A stretch of DNA of 64,000 nt from Echinarachnius parma (Eukaryota; Echinodermata; Echinoidea; Clypeasteroida; Echinarachniidae), in the NCBI GenBank assembly GCA_037951105.1, contig JBAMJV010004317.1:5001-69000 (forward strand), given 5' to 3'. A program made the position numbers and the translations under genes. The notes below the pieces were generated by a model, which saw nothing but the letters and a program-made list of their open reading frames with translations, had not been told where the DNA came from and made no database searches. Position 1 is the stretch's first letter, and the number at the start of each line of letters is the position of its first letter. This document shows, in pieces, positions 61,001 to 64,000 of the stretch.

Positions 61001-64000
61001 GCCTCGTTCTCGCGATATCTCAAGAACCGATTGACGGATCAATTTCAAACTTGGTATGAGTGTGCATATTGGGGTGGCAATGATCTGATTAGATTTTGGG
61101 GTTCATGAGGTCAAAGGTCAAGGTCACAGGACTCGATATATGTGCAAAAATGCCTCGTTCTCGCGATATCTCATGAACTGGTTGACGGATCACTTGCAAA
61201 CTTGGTGTGAGTGTACATATCGGGGTGGCAATGATCTGATTAGTTTTGGGGGATCATGAGGTCAAAGGTCAAGGTCACCGGACTCAATATAAATGCGAAA
61301 ATGGCTTGTAATGGCAAAATTTCAAGAACTGAATGTCAGATTTCAATCAAACTTGGTACCTGAATGTATCATAAAGAGTCAACGTAGCCATAAAATGTTG
61401 GGGTCATGAGGTTGAGGTCAAGGTCACAGGACTCATTATACATGCAAAAAAGCTTGTAATGGCAAAATCTCAAGAACTAAATGTCAGATTTCAATCAAAC
61501 TTGGTACCTGAATGTTTCTTAGGGAGCCAATGTAGCCATCAAAGCTTGGGGTCATATGGTCAAGGTCACAGGATTAAAAAATAATTCAGTGCATGTTAAT
61601 TTGGGCTTGATATTTAAATCCTGTGATAGCGGAGGCATAATTTTCGACTGCGCGCATTCGAAGATCCATCTAGTTTTTACTGATTTACTTATTTTGAAGG
61701 CTACTTGAAGAAAATCCCAGGCCTTGCAGTGGTGAGGGTCTACGGAGAGACACTGGAGCATAAACGGCATCCCATCCCGGGAATACCAGCTCTGGTCCCT
61801 AAGTGGTCTAGAGGCGTCGGTGAGGCTCGCATATCAGAAGAGGTGGAGGATATCTCGCTGCACTACCTCATCAGAAAAGAAGGTGCCCCATATGCAGAGA
61901 GAATCAGACGAATGGAAGCAGAGTTGCGCACCATGATTGACCGTCCCACTTACCACCTTGTAAAGGCATACAAGATGGCTATCTTTGAAGCTACAGTAAG
62001 TTTACATTATAGCTATAATAATGATGCTCATTAGTTCAAGAAACATACTCAAATCAGACGAATGCTAGCAGAGCTGCAAGCCGTTGAACATCCCAGTTAC
62101 CTGCTCGTAAAGGCGTACGAAACAGTTCTCTTTGAAACTACAATAAGTTAGTGGAAAAACAATTTGCTATAACGATGCTCATTAATTCAAGAAACATACT
62201 CATTTTATCTCTGCACAAAGTGGCCGGATCAGAGGCATTGATTATGTTTTCTGTACCTCAGTACATACCTATACACGTAATCAAGATATCTCAAGAGCTT
62301 ACAAATGATGCACAGGCATGAGTGGATCGGTAAGAATTGGATGCACGAGTTTAACTTTGGAATGGTTTAAACCCACGAGCGCAGCGAGTGGGTTTTAGAC
62401 CATTTCCAAAGTTAAACGAGTGCATCCAATTCTTACTGATCCATGAAATATGCCTGTGCAGCATTTGTTTTATAAAATGGGCGCGAACAAATTTAAAAAT
62501 CAGACTTTTTCCCAGTAATGGCTAAATTGGCTAAAACCCTTTCCAAAGTTAAACTCGTGCATCCAATTCTTACCGATCCACTCATGCCTGTGCATCATTT
62601 GTATAATAAGCTCTTGAGATATCTTGATTACGTGTATAGGTATGTACTGAGGTACAGAACCGACCCATGCTCTGAGGTACAGAACCGACCATGCTCATTA
62701 ATTCAAGAAACATACTCATTTTATCTCTGCACAAAGTGGCCGGATCAGAGGCATTGATTATGTTTTCTGTACCTCAGTACATACCTATACACGTAATCAA
62801 GATATCTCAAGAGCTTACAAATGATGCACAGGCATGAGTGGATCGGTAAGAATTGGATGCACGAGTTTAACTTTGGAATGGTTTAAACCCACGAGCGCAG
62901 CGAGTGGGTTTTAGACCATTTCCAAAGTTAAACGAGTGCATCCAATTCTTACTGATCCATGAAATATGCCTGTGCAGCATTTGTTTTATAAAATGGGCGC
63001 GAACAAATTTAAAAATCAGACTTTTTCCCAGTAATGGCTAAATTGGCTAAAACCCTTTCCAAAGTTAAACTCGTGCATCCAATTCTTACCGATCCACTCA
63101 TGCCTGTGCATCATTTGTATAATAAGCTCTTGAGATATCTTGATTACGTGTATAGGTATGTACTGAGGTACAGAACCGACCCATGGCTTCAAAAGTACCG
63201 ACCCATGGCTGGGGGAAAATTTGATTTTCACATTTTTTTTTTTTTTTTTATTCATAAATTTTTTTTATATCAATTTTAAAATTAAAAATTTTGTTTTTAA
63301 AATTATATAATATTAAAAAAAAATATATATTTTTTTATGATATAAACAAAATTTATACCAATTTTAAAATATTTTTTTTATTTTTTAAATGATATAAATT
63401 AATTTTTTTAAATTTTATTTTTCGATCCCATGAAATATGCCTGTGCAGCATTTCAAAAATAAAATGAGTGCAAAAAACTGTGAAAATCAAACTAAAGTGA
63501 GCCATGCATCAGTACAAAACTTTTACACGCTAATTGACCAATAAGAATGCAGGGACTCTTCTACTCATTTTATAACAATGGATAACCAACAAACTTGGTG
63601 CCCATATGTATCTTGAGGAGCCAACAAACTATTAGACTTTGAGATCATAAAGTCAAAGGTGACAGGGCTCATTATGCAAAAATAGCTCGTAATTGCAATA
63701 TCTAAAGAACTGGCTTATAGATTACATTCATGAACCTGTATATTTTGGTTATTTTGGGGTATAGTTACCGTAAGATTTTATAGAAAAGCTTCATATGAAA
63801 TTATAACTGTGACAAAATCAAATGTTTTTAAACTAATACCTAGTCTAATTTATTGCATTTTCACATTTAGAAAGAGGTACTTGCCAGACATGACGTTGTG
63901 TTGTGCACCTGCCATGCAGCGGCTGCAGACAGAATTAAAAAGCACACCAATGTGCTGCAGTGCATTGTGGATGAAGGGGGTATGTGCAGCGAGCCGGTCA
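28014..64000 (+). CDS. HELZ2-like zinc-finger/double-helicase/RNB protein (whole gene span, 3' end cut)
   Basis: At least 26 coding exons joined in consistent phases give about 3,026 codons before the window ends. The order is: a helical N-terminus, a basic disordered linker, CCCH, C2H2 and CCCH fingers (about residues 500-665), UPF1-type SF1 helicase 1 (about 1060-1490), an RNB domain (about 1700-2330), and helicase 2 (from about 2815, incomplete). This order is that of vertebrate HELZ2, a nuclear-receptor coactivator and interferon-induced RNA-processing factor; human HELZ2 is about 2,650 residues. Helicase 1 motifs are complete. The RNB catalytic residues are mostly lost. I leave the gene symbol empty because orthology to HELZ2 rather than a lineage-specific paralogue is unproved. 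Confidence 0.85.
28066..28166 (+). CDS. HELZ2-like exon 1 (start codon)
   Basis: The exon opens at acceptor CTCCTTTCAG (ends 28013). The first good ATG is at 28066 and gives MEQQEFPEMDEQESVLLQAR; the frame is also open upstream to the acceptor, so the real start could lie in an earlier exon. The donor GTAAGT follows 28166, leaving phase 2. It covers residues 1-34. Confidence 0.6.
28270..28870 (+). repeat. two decayed copies of exon 1's 3' end plus tRNA-like pieces
   Basis: AAGAATCGCACAAGATTCTG followed by a GTAAGC donor recurs at about 28375-28404 and 28605-28634, in units of about 235 bases. It matches exon 1's CAAGAATCGCTCAAGATTC and GTAAGT. The copies read DKM before the donor and leave phase 1 instead of 2, so they are pseudo-exons. 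Each unit also carries a tRNA-like GTGGCTCAATGGTAATTAG; the last (28768-28850) keeps a B-box-like GGGTTCAATTCCTGG. Confidence 0.7.
28987..29032 (+). CDS. HELZ2-like exon 2
   Basis: 46 bases between ATAATAG and GTAAGT. Joined to exon 1 it reads VNSILCSARRPSRDNV and leaves phase 0 (residues 34-49). Short exons are the least certain; it is supported only by phase and splice sites. Confidence 0.5.
29959..30032. repeat. short palindrome with GGGCAATAT/ATATTGCCC arms
   Basis: CAAATATTGCCTGAACTAGA faces TCTAGTGAGGGCAATATTTG, with an inner ATATTGCCCGAGTCGAAGAC hairpin. Confidence 0.6.
30326..30485. repeat. tandem duplication of about 85 bp
   Basis: ACACACAAAATCCCATTGAC and TTTTCTGAGCGG occur twice, at about 30348 and 30432. 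Confidence 0.8.
30686..30832. mobile_element. 147-bp foldback element
   Basis: CATGGAATGTTCCCCTCGGG faces CCCTCGGGAGTGGAACATTC plus CATG, with internal GTCCCTCGACTACGTCTCGGGAC-type symmetry. It is a small MITE in intron 2 of the HELZ2-like gene. Confidence 0.75.
31415..31630 (+). CDS. HELZ2-like exon 3 (helical N-terminal region)
   Basis: 72 codons between TTCTTGCAG and GTAAGT, phase 0. It encodes alpha-helical sequence (NLIRQHAKELIEEGIGCIQR and onward, then EWMCGHIFLAKAKFLYHNLE). The spacing of A/Y/L residues looks like a TPR- or MIT-type helical hairpin, but I cannot assign a family. Residues 50-121. Confidence 0.7.
32253..32298 (+). CDS. HELZ2-like exon 4
   Basis: 46 bases between CTGAACAG and GTAACA, encoding NLLQIIEGGLDSLKK. 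It leaves phase 1, matching the next exon. Residues 122-137. Confidence 0.6.
32394..33160. repeat. ATTCCGAAGGTTCGTT minisatellite in two opposite blocks
   Basis: Units of 16 bases (TTCGTTATTCCGAAGG) run on the plus strand from about 32394 to 32680. They run again in inverted orientation (CCTTCGGAATAACGAA) from about 32825 to 33160, with about 145 bases of unique sequence between. Variants carry AAATCGGG or AAAATAGGG inserts. It is intronic and non-coding. Confidence 0.9.
33500..33651 (+). CDS. HELZ2-like exon 5
   Basis: 152 bases between GTTTTTCAG and GTGTGC. It reads VPYEDPERQFLSTALNFRKL and on to SFHRLDSDNK, phase 1 to 0. A helical segment, residues 137-187. Confidence 0.7.
34045..34248 (+). 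CDS. HELZ2-like exon 6
   Basis: 68 codons between TGCCTTTAG and GTGAGA, phase 0. It begins LFVAHYFGCVDSLDFERFV and turns into a Pro/Ala/Ser-rich, probably disordered segment. Residues 188-255. Confidence 0.75.
34648..35211 (+). CDS. HELZ2-like exon 7 (basic, Ser-rich linker)
   Basis: 188 codons between CATTTCAG and GTAAGT, phase 0. It opens with KRRSRRKNK, a likely nuclear localisation signal, followed by Ser/Pro/Gln-rich, acidic and basic low-complexity sequence (DMRSSDSSSPERP, QSQDVQASL) and ends PFSYTIQ. No folded domain is visible. Residues 256-443. Confidence 0.8.
35360..35654 (+). CDS. HELZ2-like exon 8 (first CCCH finger)
   Basis: 295 bases between ACTTTAG and GTGAGA, phase 0 to 1. 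AACGSCWTKNTYDIKG is followed by a Cys/His cluster C-x4-C-x7-C-x3-H (CVEYKC, then SLRCTYAHCQEELELW). The ending T-Y-A-H-C-x-E-E-L-x-x-W is the hallmark of the CCCH fingers of the HELZ2/ZC3H7 type, which bind RNA or protein. Residues 444-542. Confidence 0.85.
35886..36150 (+). CDS. HELZ2-like exon 9 (C2H2 finger)
   Basis: 265 bases between ACATGCAG and GTAAGT, phase 1 to 2. A C-x2-C-x12-H-x5-H finger (CRYC ... EKHKASVEH) lies in the middle. The exon ends QYQLCKG, supplying the first Cys of the next CCCH finger. Residues 542-630. Confidence 0.85.
36255..36335 (-). repeat. tRNA-like SINE fragment
   Basis: The plus strand reads CAGGAATTGAACCCGAGACC, the reverse of a pol III B box, followed by AAATTGAGCCACGCACAAGG, the reverse of a degraded A box. 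It resembles the arms at 6584 and 8331. Confidence 0.5.
36499..36703 (+). CDS. HELZ2-like exon 10 (second CCCH finger)
   Basis: 205 bases between CCAATTAG and GTGGGT, phase 2 to 0. With the end of exon 9 it completes C-x7-C-x11-C-x3-H followed by SMEELSEW, parallel to the finger in exon 8. It continues as a helical, charged segment (RQEDLFAFLNDLAFELDEKG). Residues 630-698. Confidence 0.85.
37619..39373. mobile_element. 1.75-kb element with AACCCTAACCAGGCCGGG ends and a nested MITE
   Basis: AACCCTAACCAGGCCGGG near 37621 faces CGGCCTGGTTAGGGTT at the right end (39354-39369). Next to each end is a G or C run with GGTGGATTCCACCCC-type symmetry. Nested at about 38276-38807 is a second element with ends GCTGGAGAACCCGGAC and GTCCGGGTTCTCCAGC. 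It fills intron 10. Confidence 0.7.
39580..39702 (+). CDS. HELZ2-like exon 11
   Basis: 41 codons between GATTGAAG and GTATGT, phase 0. Acidic sequence VADDLDDVEVYHEELDVTV and ending LLIKSNSE. Residues 699-739; no known domain recognised. Confidence 0.7.
39958..40474. mobile_element. MITE family A, complete copy
   Basis: TTAAAGGGATAGTTTATT at the left faces CAACTATCCCTTTAA at the right. Interior phrases such as GAGGGCGCTAGACAAAATAA, AGCGCCCTCTTGAGTTGTAA and AGTTATAACTATTAGTTTG recur at 7430-8180, 14745-14940, 56890-57460 and 58178-58757. Confidence 0.85.
40546..40753 (+). CDS. HELZ2-like exon 12 (beta-rich segment before helicase 1)
   Basis: 208 bases between ATCTGCAG and GTGAGT, phase 0 to 1. 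KRLHRVGLVYDEDRPYFNL ... EYEITVNFTSKHQGVFEQFI reads as an immunoglobulin-like beta fold. A fold of this kind precedes the helicase in MOV10/HELZ-type proteins. Residues 740-809. Confidence 0.8.
41375..41531 (+). CDS. HELZ2-like exon 13
   Basis: 157 bases between GCCTCCAG and GTAATA, phase 1 to 2. GEKPYILRKLCISVGDQPRL and on to NQNSWMHR continues the beta-rich segment. Residues 809-861. Confidence 0.75.
41664..42432. mobile_element. two tandem MITE copies sharing one TTAGGCCA end
   Basis: The ends are TTAGGCCA...TTGATTGGCGTAACGGGC and CGGGTTACGCCAATCCAACA...TGGCCTAA. The first copy spans about 41664-42128 and the second about 42124-42432, back to back. Each has a long T run near the left end and a GGTCGGCG...TATTTTTAGGG segment near the right. 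The 172-codon minus-strand frame across the first is not a gene. Confidence 0.8.
42977..43132 (+). CDS. HELZ2-like exon 14
   Basis: 156 bases between CCTTGCAG and GTATAT, phase 2 to 2. RQTRHYPQPSIAEDATNG ... ETYKPFMHDMLYKEEREMMK; the last part is a helix typical of the region just before UPF1-type helicase cores (MLYxEExxM). Residues 861-913. Confidence 0.8.
43340..44430. mobile_element. 1.1-kb foldback element with GCGTTTGATCAAACGC core
   Basis: The left arm (about 43345-43600; CTAGGTTCACTGGAAAGATA, GCATCAAGCAGTGATCAGTA) is inverted in the right arm (about 44195-44425; TACTGATCACTGCTTGATGC, TATCCAGTGAACCTAG). The core (43895-44175) consists of repeated GCGTTTGAT and ATCAAACGCAA phrases. It lies in intron 14. 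Confidence 0.8.
44430..44481. repeat. (ATT)n microsatellite
   Basis: ATT/TTA triplets with two interruptions, close to the acceptor of exon 15. Confidence 0.9.
44519..44917 (+). CDS. HELZ2-like exon 15 (beta domain before helicase)
   Basis: 399 bases between TTTACAG and GTGAGT, phase 2 to 2. YKINAVMHVSVTENGEVFGM ... VTVQLCVARQHFLNMHFALD corresponds to the 1B-like beta-barrel insertion before the RecA domains in HELZ-type helicases. Residues 913-1046. Confidence 0.85.
45407..45649 (+). CDS. HELZ2-like exon 16 (helicase 1, Q motif and Walker A)
   Basis: 243 bases between CTTTAAG and GTATGG, phase 2 to 2. LNERQEQAA is the Q-type motif, and ILGPWGTGKTYTLAQA (about residues 1090-1105) is motif I. 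The usual GPPGTGKT has Trp for the second Pro; the nucleotide-binding G-x-G-K-T is intact. Then RVLICTHSN is motif Ia. SF1/UPF1-type RNA helicase. Confidence 0.9.
46023..46213 (+). CDS. HELZ2-like exon 17 (helicase 1)
   Basis: 191 bases between CCCCCTCAG and GTAACG, phase 2 to 1. SAADLYITEYLDKYC follows motif Ia (S-x-A-A-D-x-Y), then MRRIYPEYRRLNTV. Residues 1127-1191. Confidence 0.85.
46551..46789 (+). CDS. HELZ2-like exon 18 (helicase 1, motifs II and III)
   Basis: 239 bases between CTTGACAG and GTATCT, phase 1 to 0. VVLTTLSTA is motif Ic, HIIIDEAGQALETEAIIPL carries the DEAG box (about residue 1235), and VILAGDHMQINPK is motif III (GDxxQ). All catalytic residues are present. Confidence 0.9.
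46889..47282. mobile_element. MITE family B, complete copy
   Basis: TTAAAGGGATCTAGTAACTT at the left faces AATGTTACTAAGTCCCTTTA at the right. The interior matches 14938-15330. It sits in intron 18. Confidence 0.85.
47290..47940. other. intron 18 remainder, nothing recognised
   Basis: Unique-looking intronic sequence with pyrimidine-rich stretches before exon 19. Confidence 0.5.
47956..48342 (+). CDS. HELZ2-like exon 19 (helicase 1, second RecA domain)
   Basis: 129 codons between TTTTTTAG and GTAAAC, phase 0. LFTENFRSCQPILDF contains the motif IV region (N-F-R-S) and DIAVLSPYKPQ is the T/S-P-Y-x-x-Q motif. Residues 1271-1399. Confidence 0.9.
48540..48615 (+). CDS. HELZ2-like exon 20 (helicase 1, motif V)
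   Basis: 76 bases between GCATTCAG and GTAAAC, phase 0 to 1. VDLIRKLLRSKDLHEITVET then VQNVQG: V-x-x-x-Q-G is motif V of UPF1-type helicases. Confidence 0.9.
48998..52994 (+). CDS. HELZ2-like exon 21, giant exon: helicase motif VI and RNB domain
   Basis: 3,997 bases between AACTGCAG and GTAACT, phase 1 to 2, residues 1425-2757. It opens with FRAVFLSTVRT and LLNTAFTRAKSLIVVTGDP (motif VI, intact). After an acidic linker it has the cold-shock-like segment (RCAGEKIVIPKRAHRGRALH) and an RNB domain: DLRGKAVFTI, HRVGIHISDVAYFVEKGS, GKIHMLPAELSEDLCS, PGEDRLALSI. RNB proteins degrade RNA 3' to 5' using four Asp residues spaced D-x5-D-x-D-D. Here the four positions read Ser (50581), Asp (50599), Pro (50605), Leu (50608). 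The later SPIRRY-type Arg segment is also replaced (DPLSSNMALVFQRLL). The domain is thus probably RNA-binding or structural and not a nuclease. The rest (2330-2757) is a beta-rich domain found between RNB and helicase 2. Confidence 0.9.
53155..53240 (-). repeat. tRNA-like SINE fragment
   Basis: CAACCCTGAGACCTTCTGAT and ACTGGTGCTCTTACACCGAC with TGAGCTA at the end read, on the minus strand, as a tRNA-like A box and a degraded B-box region. It lies in intron 21. Confidence 0.5.
53668..53759 (+). CDS. HELZ2-like exon 22
   Basis: 92 bases between TTATCAAG and GTAGGC, phase 2 to 1. RVEDVINKIERASPLVQNIL and LHPQTRQAPQ. Residues 2757-2788, the lead-in to helicase 2. Confidence 0.8.
53994..54149 (+). 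CDS. HELZ2-like exon 23 (helicase 2, Q motif and first half of Walker A)
   Basis: 156 bases between CATGTAG and GTTAGT, phase 1 to 1. LNPLNESQAEAVRMAL is the Q-type motif, and SVIQGPP plus the first base of Gly starts motif I, which is split by the intron. Residues 2788-2840. Confidence 0.9.
54206..54280 (+). repeat. tRNA-like SINE fragment inside a duplicated intron end
   Basis: TGGTGGTCTAGTGGTTTATA resembles an A box and GGGTTCAATCCCAACCC is a B box with flanking arm. A partial second copy (TTGGTGGTCTAGAGGTTAAT) follows near 54387. Confidence 0.55.
54292..54410 (+). pseudogene. decayed duplicate of exon 23's 3' end
   Basis: CCTTCTCTGTCATCTAGGGC and CCACCAGGTTAGTCTG repeat exon 23's CCTTCTCCGTCATCCAGGGT and CCACCAGGTTAGTCTG, followed by matching intron sequence. 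CAG has become TAG, so the copy has a stop before GPP. Confidence 0.75.
54611..54745 (+). CDS. HELZ2-like exon 24 (helicase 2, Walker A and Ia)
   Basis: 135 bases between TGATACCAG and GTATGA, phase 1 to 1. It completes GPPGTGKTVTGAYLAYF (motif I, canonical) and has VLYCGPSNKAVDVVA (motif Ia). Residues 2840-2885. Confidence 0.9.
54846..54910 (+). pseudogene. decayed duplicate of exon 24's 3' end
   Basis: CATGTGCTGTATTGTGGGCC, TTCCAACAAGACTG and TCGCAGGTATGAAAC repeat exon 24's end and donor. A deletion removes part of the VDVV codons. It is separated from exon 24 by a (GAT)n/(GGT)n tract at 54783-54848. Confidence 0.75.
55897..56025. mobile_element. 125-bp palindromic insert in the large element
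   Basis: TGGGTGATTTCAAGTATGGT faces ACCATACTTGAAATCACCCA, with GGTGTTAGTGTTTA and TAAACACTAACACC inside. Confidence 0.85.
56157..56590. repeat. tandem duplication inside the large element
   Basis: CATTGCATAGTATGTTAGTC, CTAGCCCTTGAACAACTATA and ATTATATTATCGATAATATT recur about 290 bases apart (56206-56290 and 56495-56590). Confidence 0.7.
56890..57465. mobile_element. MITE family A copy
   Basis: Starts near ACAGTCCACTTCTGGTAAAG, ends near CCCAACGCAACTATCCTTTA, with CTCAAGAGGACGCTCTTTAA inside. Confidence 0.75.
58178..58757. mobile_element. MITE family A copy
   Basis: TTAAAGGGATAGTTGATTTC at the left and CTCAACTACGCCTTTAA at the right, with GCGCCCTCTCTACC near the end. Confidence 0.8.
60777..61676. 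mobile_element. GGAGGCATTATGTTTTCGGG repeat element, copy 2
   Basis: TTATGCCTCTGCCAACGAAG at the left and GCGGAGGCATAATTTTCGAC, then GAAGATCCATCTAGTTTTTA, at the right. The inner units of about 150 bases carry TGACGGATCAATTTCAAACT and GGGGTCATGAGG. It ends some 20 bases before the acceptor of exon 25. Confidence 0.8.
61700..61995 (+). CDS. HELZ2-like exon 25 (helicase 2)
   Basis: 296 bases between ATTTTGAAG and GTAAGT, phase 1 to 0. GYLKKIPGLAVVRVYGETLE (the L-x-V-x-R-V-Y-G segment after motif Ia of HELZ2-type helicases), then a charged helical region ending KAYKMAIFEAT. Residues 2885-2983. Confidence 0.85.
62053..62150 (+). pseudogene. decayed duplicate of exon 25's 3' end
   Basis: AATCAGACGAATGCTAGCAG onward reads IRRMLAELQAVEHPSYLLVK and AYETVLFETT, a diverged copy of exon 25's last 32 codons. 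The donor is broken: ACAGTAAGT has become ACAATAAGT. Confidence 0.75.
62177..63186. repeat. two head-to-tail 516-bp units, each a palindrome
   Basis: Sequence from GCTCATTAATTCAAGAAACA at 62177 starts again at 62693 and is nearly identical, so the duplication is recent. Inside each unit CAAGATATCTCAAGAGCTTA and GATCGGTAAGAATTGGATGC are faced by their inverses (GCATCCAATTCTTACCGATC). Frames reading MAKLAKTLSKVKL across both are repeat artefacts. Confidence 0.85.
63225..63420. repeat. A/T homopolymer-rich tract
   Basis: Almost pure A+T with runs of T and A up to about 20 bases. Confidence 0.8.
63871..64000 (+). CDS. HELZ2-like exon 26 (helicase 2, Walker B), cut by window end
   Basis: The exon follows CACATTTAG in phase 0. 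KEVLARHDVVLCTCHAAAAD is the motif Ic region and VLQCIVDEGGMCSEP is motif II (about residue 3015). The usual DEAGQ reads DEGGM; the catalytic Asp-Glu is present. The remaining helicase 2 motifs lie beyond the window. Confidence 0.85.

Noticed and set aside
62518..63279. Two near-identical small proteins beginning MAKLAKTLSKVKL
   Set aside because: They read one arm of a duplicated palindrome; the same text appears inverted within the unit, and no conserved domain or exon signal is present.

Overview
The window looks like nuclear DNA of a marine invertebrate animal, probably a deuterostome such as an echinoderm or a relative. The reasons are AT-rich introns with GT/AG borders, SUEL-type (sea-urchin-egg-lectin) domains each held in one phase-1 exon, a HELZ2-like helicase gene, and a very high load of short non-autonomous DNA repeats (foldback elements, poly-G-ended MITEs, tRNA-derived SINE pieces, minisatellites). 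The species cannot be fixed from the sequence alone. There are no bacterial-type operons, rRNA genes or CRISPR arrays.

Region 1 (1-5.4 kb, minus strand): the 3' part of a rhamnose/galactose-binding lectin gene. Five exons (4088-3810, 3232-2954, 2627-2340, 1578-1297, 1001-723) each encode one complete SUEL domain and all splice in phase 1. A putative signal-peptide exon lies at 5356-5233 and splices in the right phase. The gene probably continues past the left edge.

Region 2 (5.4-9.1 kb): intergenic, with a minisatellite and a 2.1 kb inverted-repeat element whose arms carry tRNA-like pol III boxes.

Region 3 (9.15-13.6 kb, plus strand): a BRICHOS-type proprotein gene. A TATA box (9156-9166) precedes four tandem copies of a tiny first coding exon (MEKxLPK). 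Four more phase-0 exons encode a type II membrane anchor, a BRICHOS domain, a furin site (RLKR) and a 25-residue C-terminal peptide. Its six cysteines are exactly mirror-symmetric about an Asn turn. The layout resembles ITM2/BRI and polychaete arenicin precursors. This is my best candidate for an undescribed product.

Region 4 (13.6-28 kb): no convincing gene. It holds MITEs, poly-G elements, a 1.47 kb foldback palindrome, tandem repeats and five kappaB-like palindromes between 16.6 and 23.5 kb.

Region 5 (28.0 kb to the right edge, plus strand): one large gene of at least 26 coding exons, about 3,026 codons in the window and cut at 64000. It is a HELZ2-like protein: N-terminal helical region, basic disordered linker, CCCH and C2H2 zinc fingers, UPF1-type SF1 helicase 1, an RNB (RNase II-like) domain inside a 4.0 kb exon, and the start of helicase 2. 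All splice phases agree. The RNB active site has lost three of its four metal-binding Asp residues. Introns are filled with repeats, including a 5.7 kb element with terminal inverted repeats, and several contain decayed copies of the 3' end of the preceding exon.
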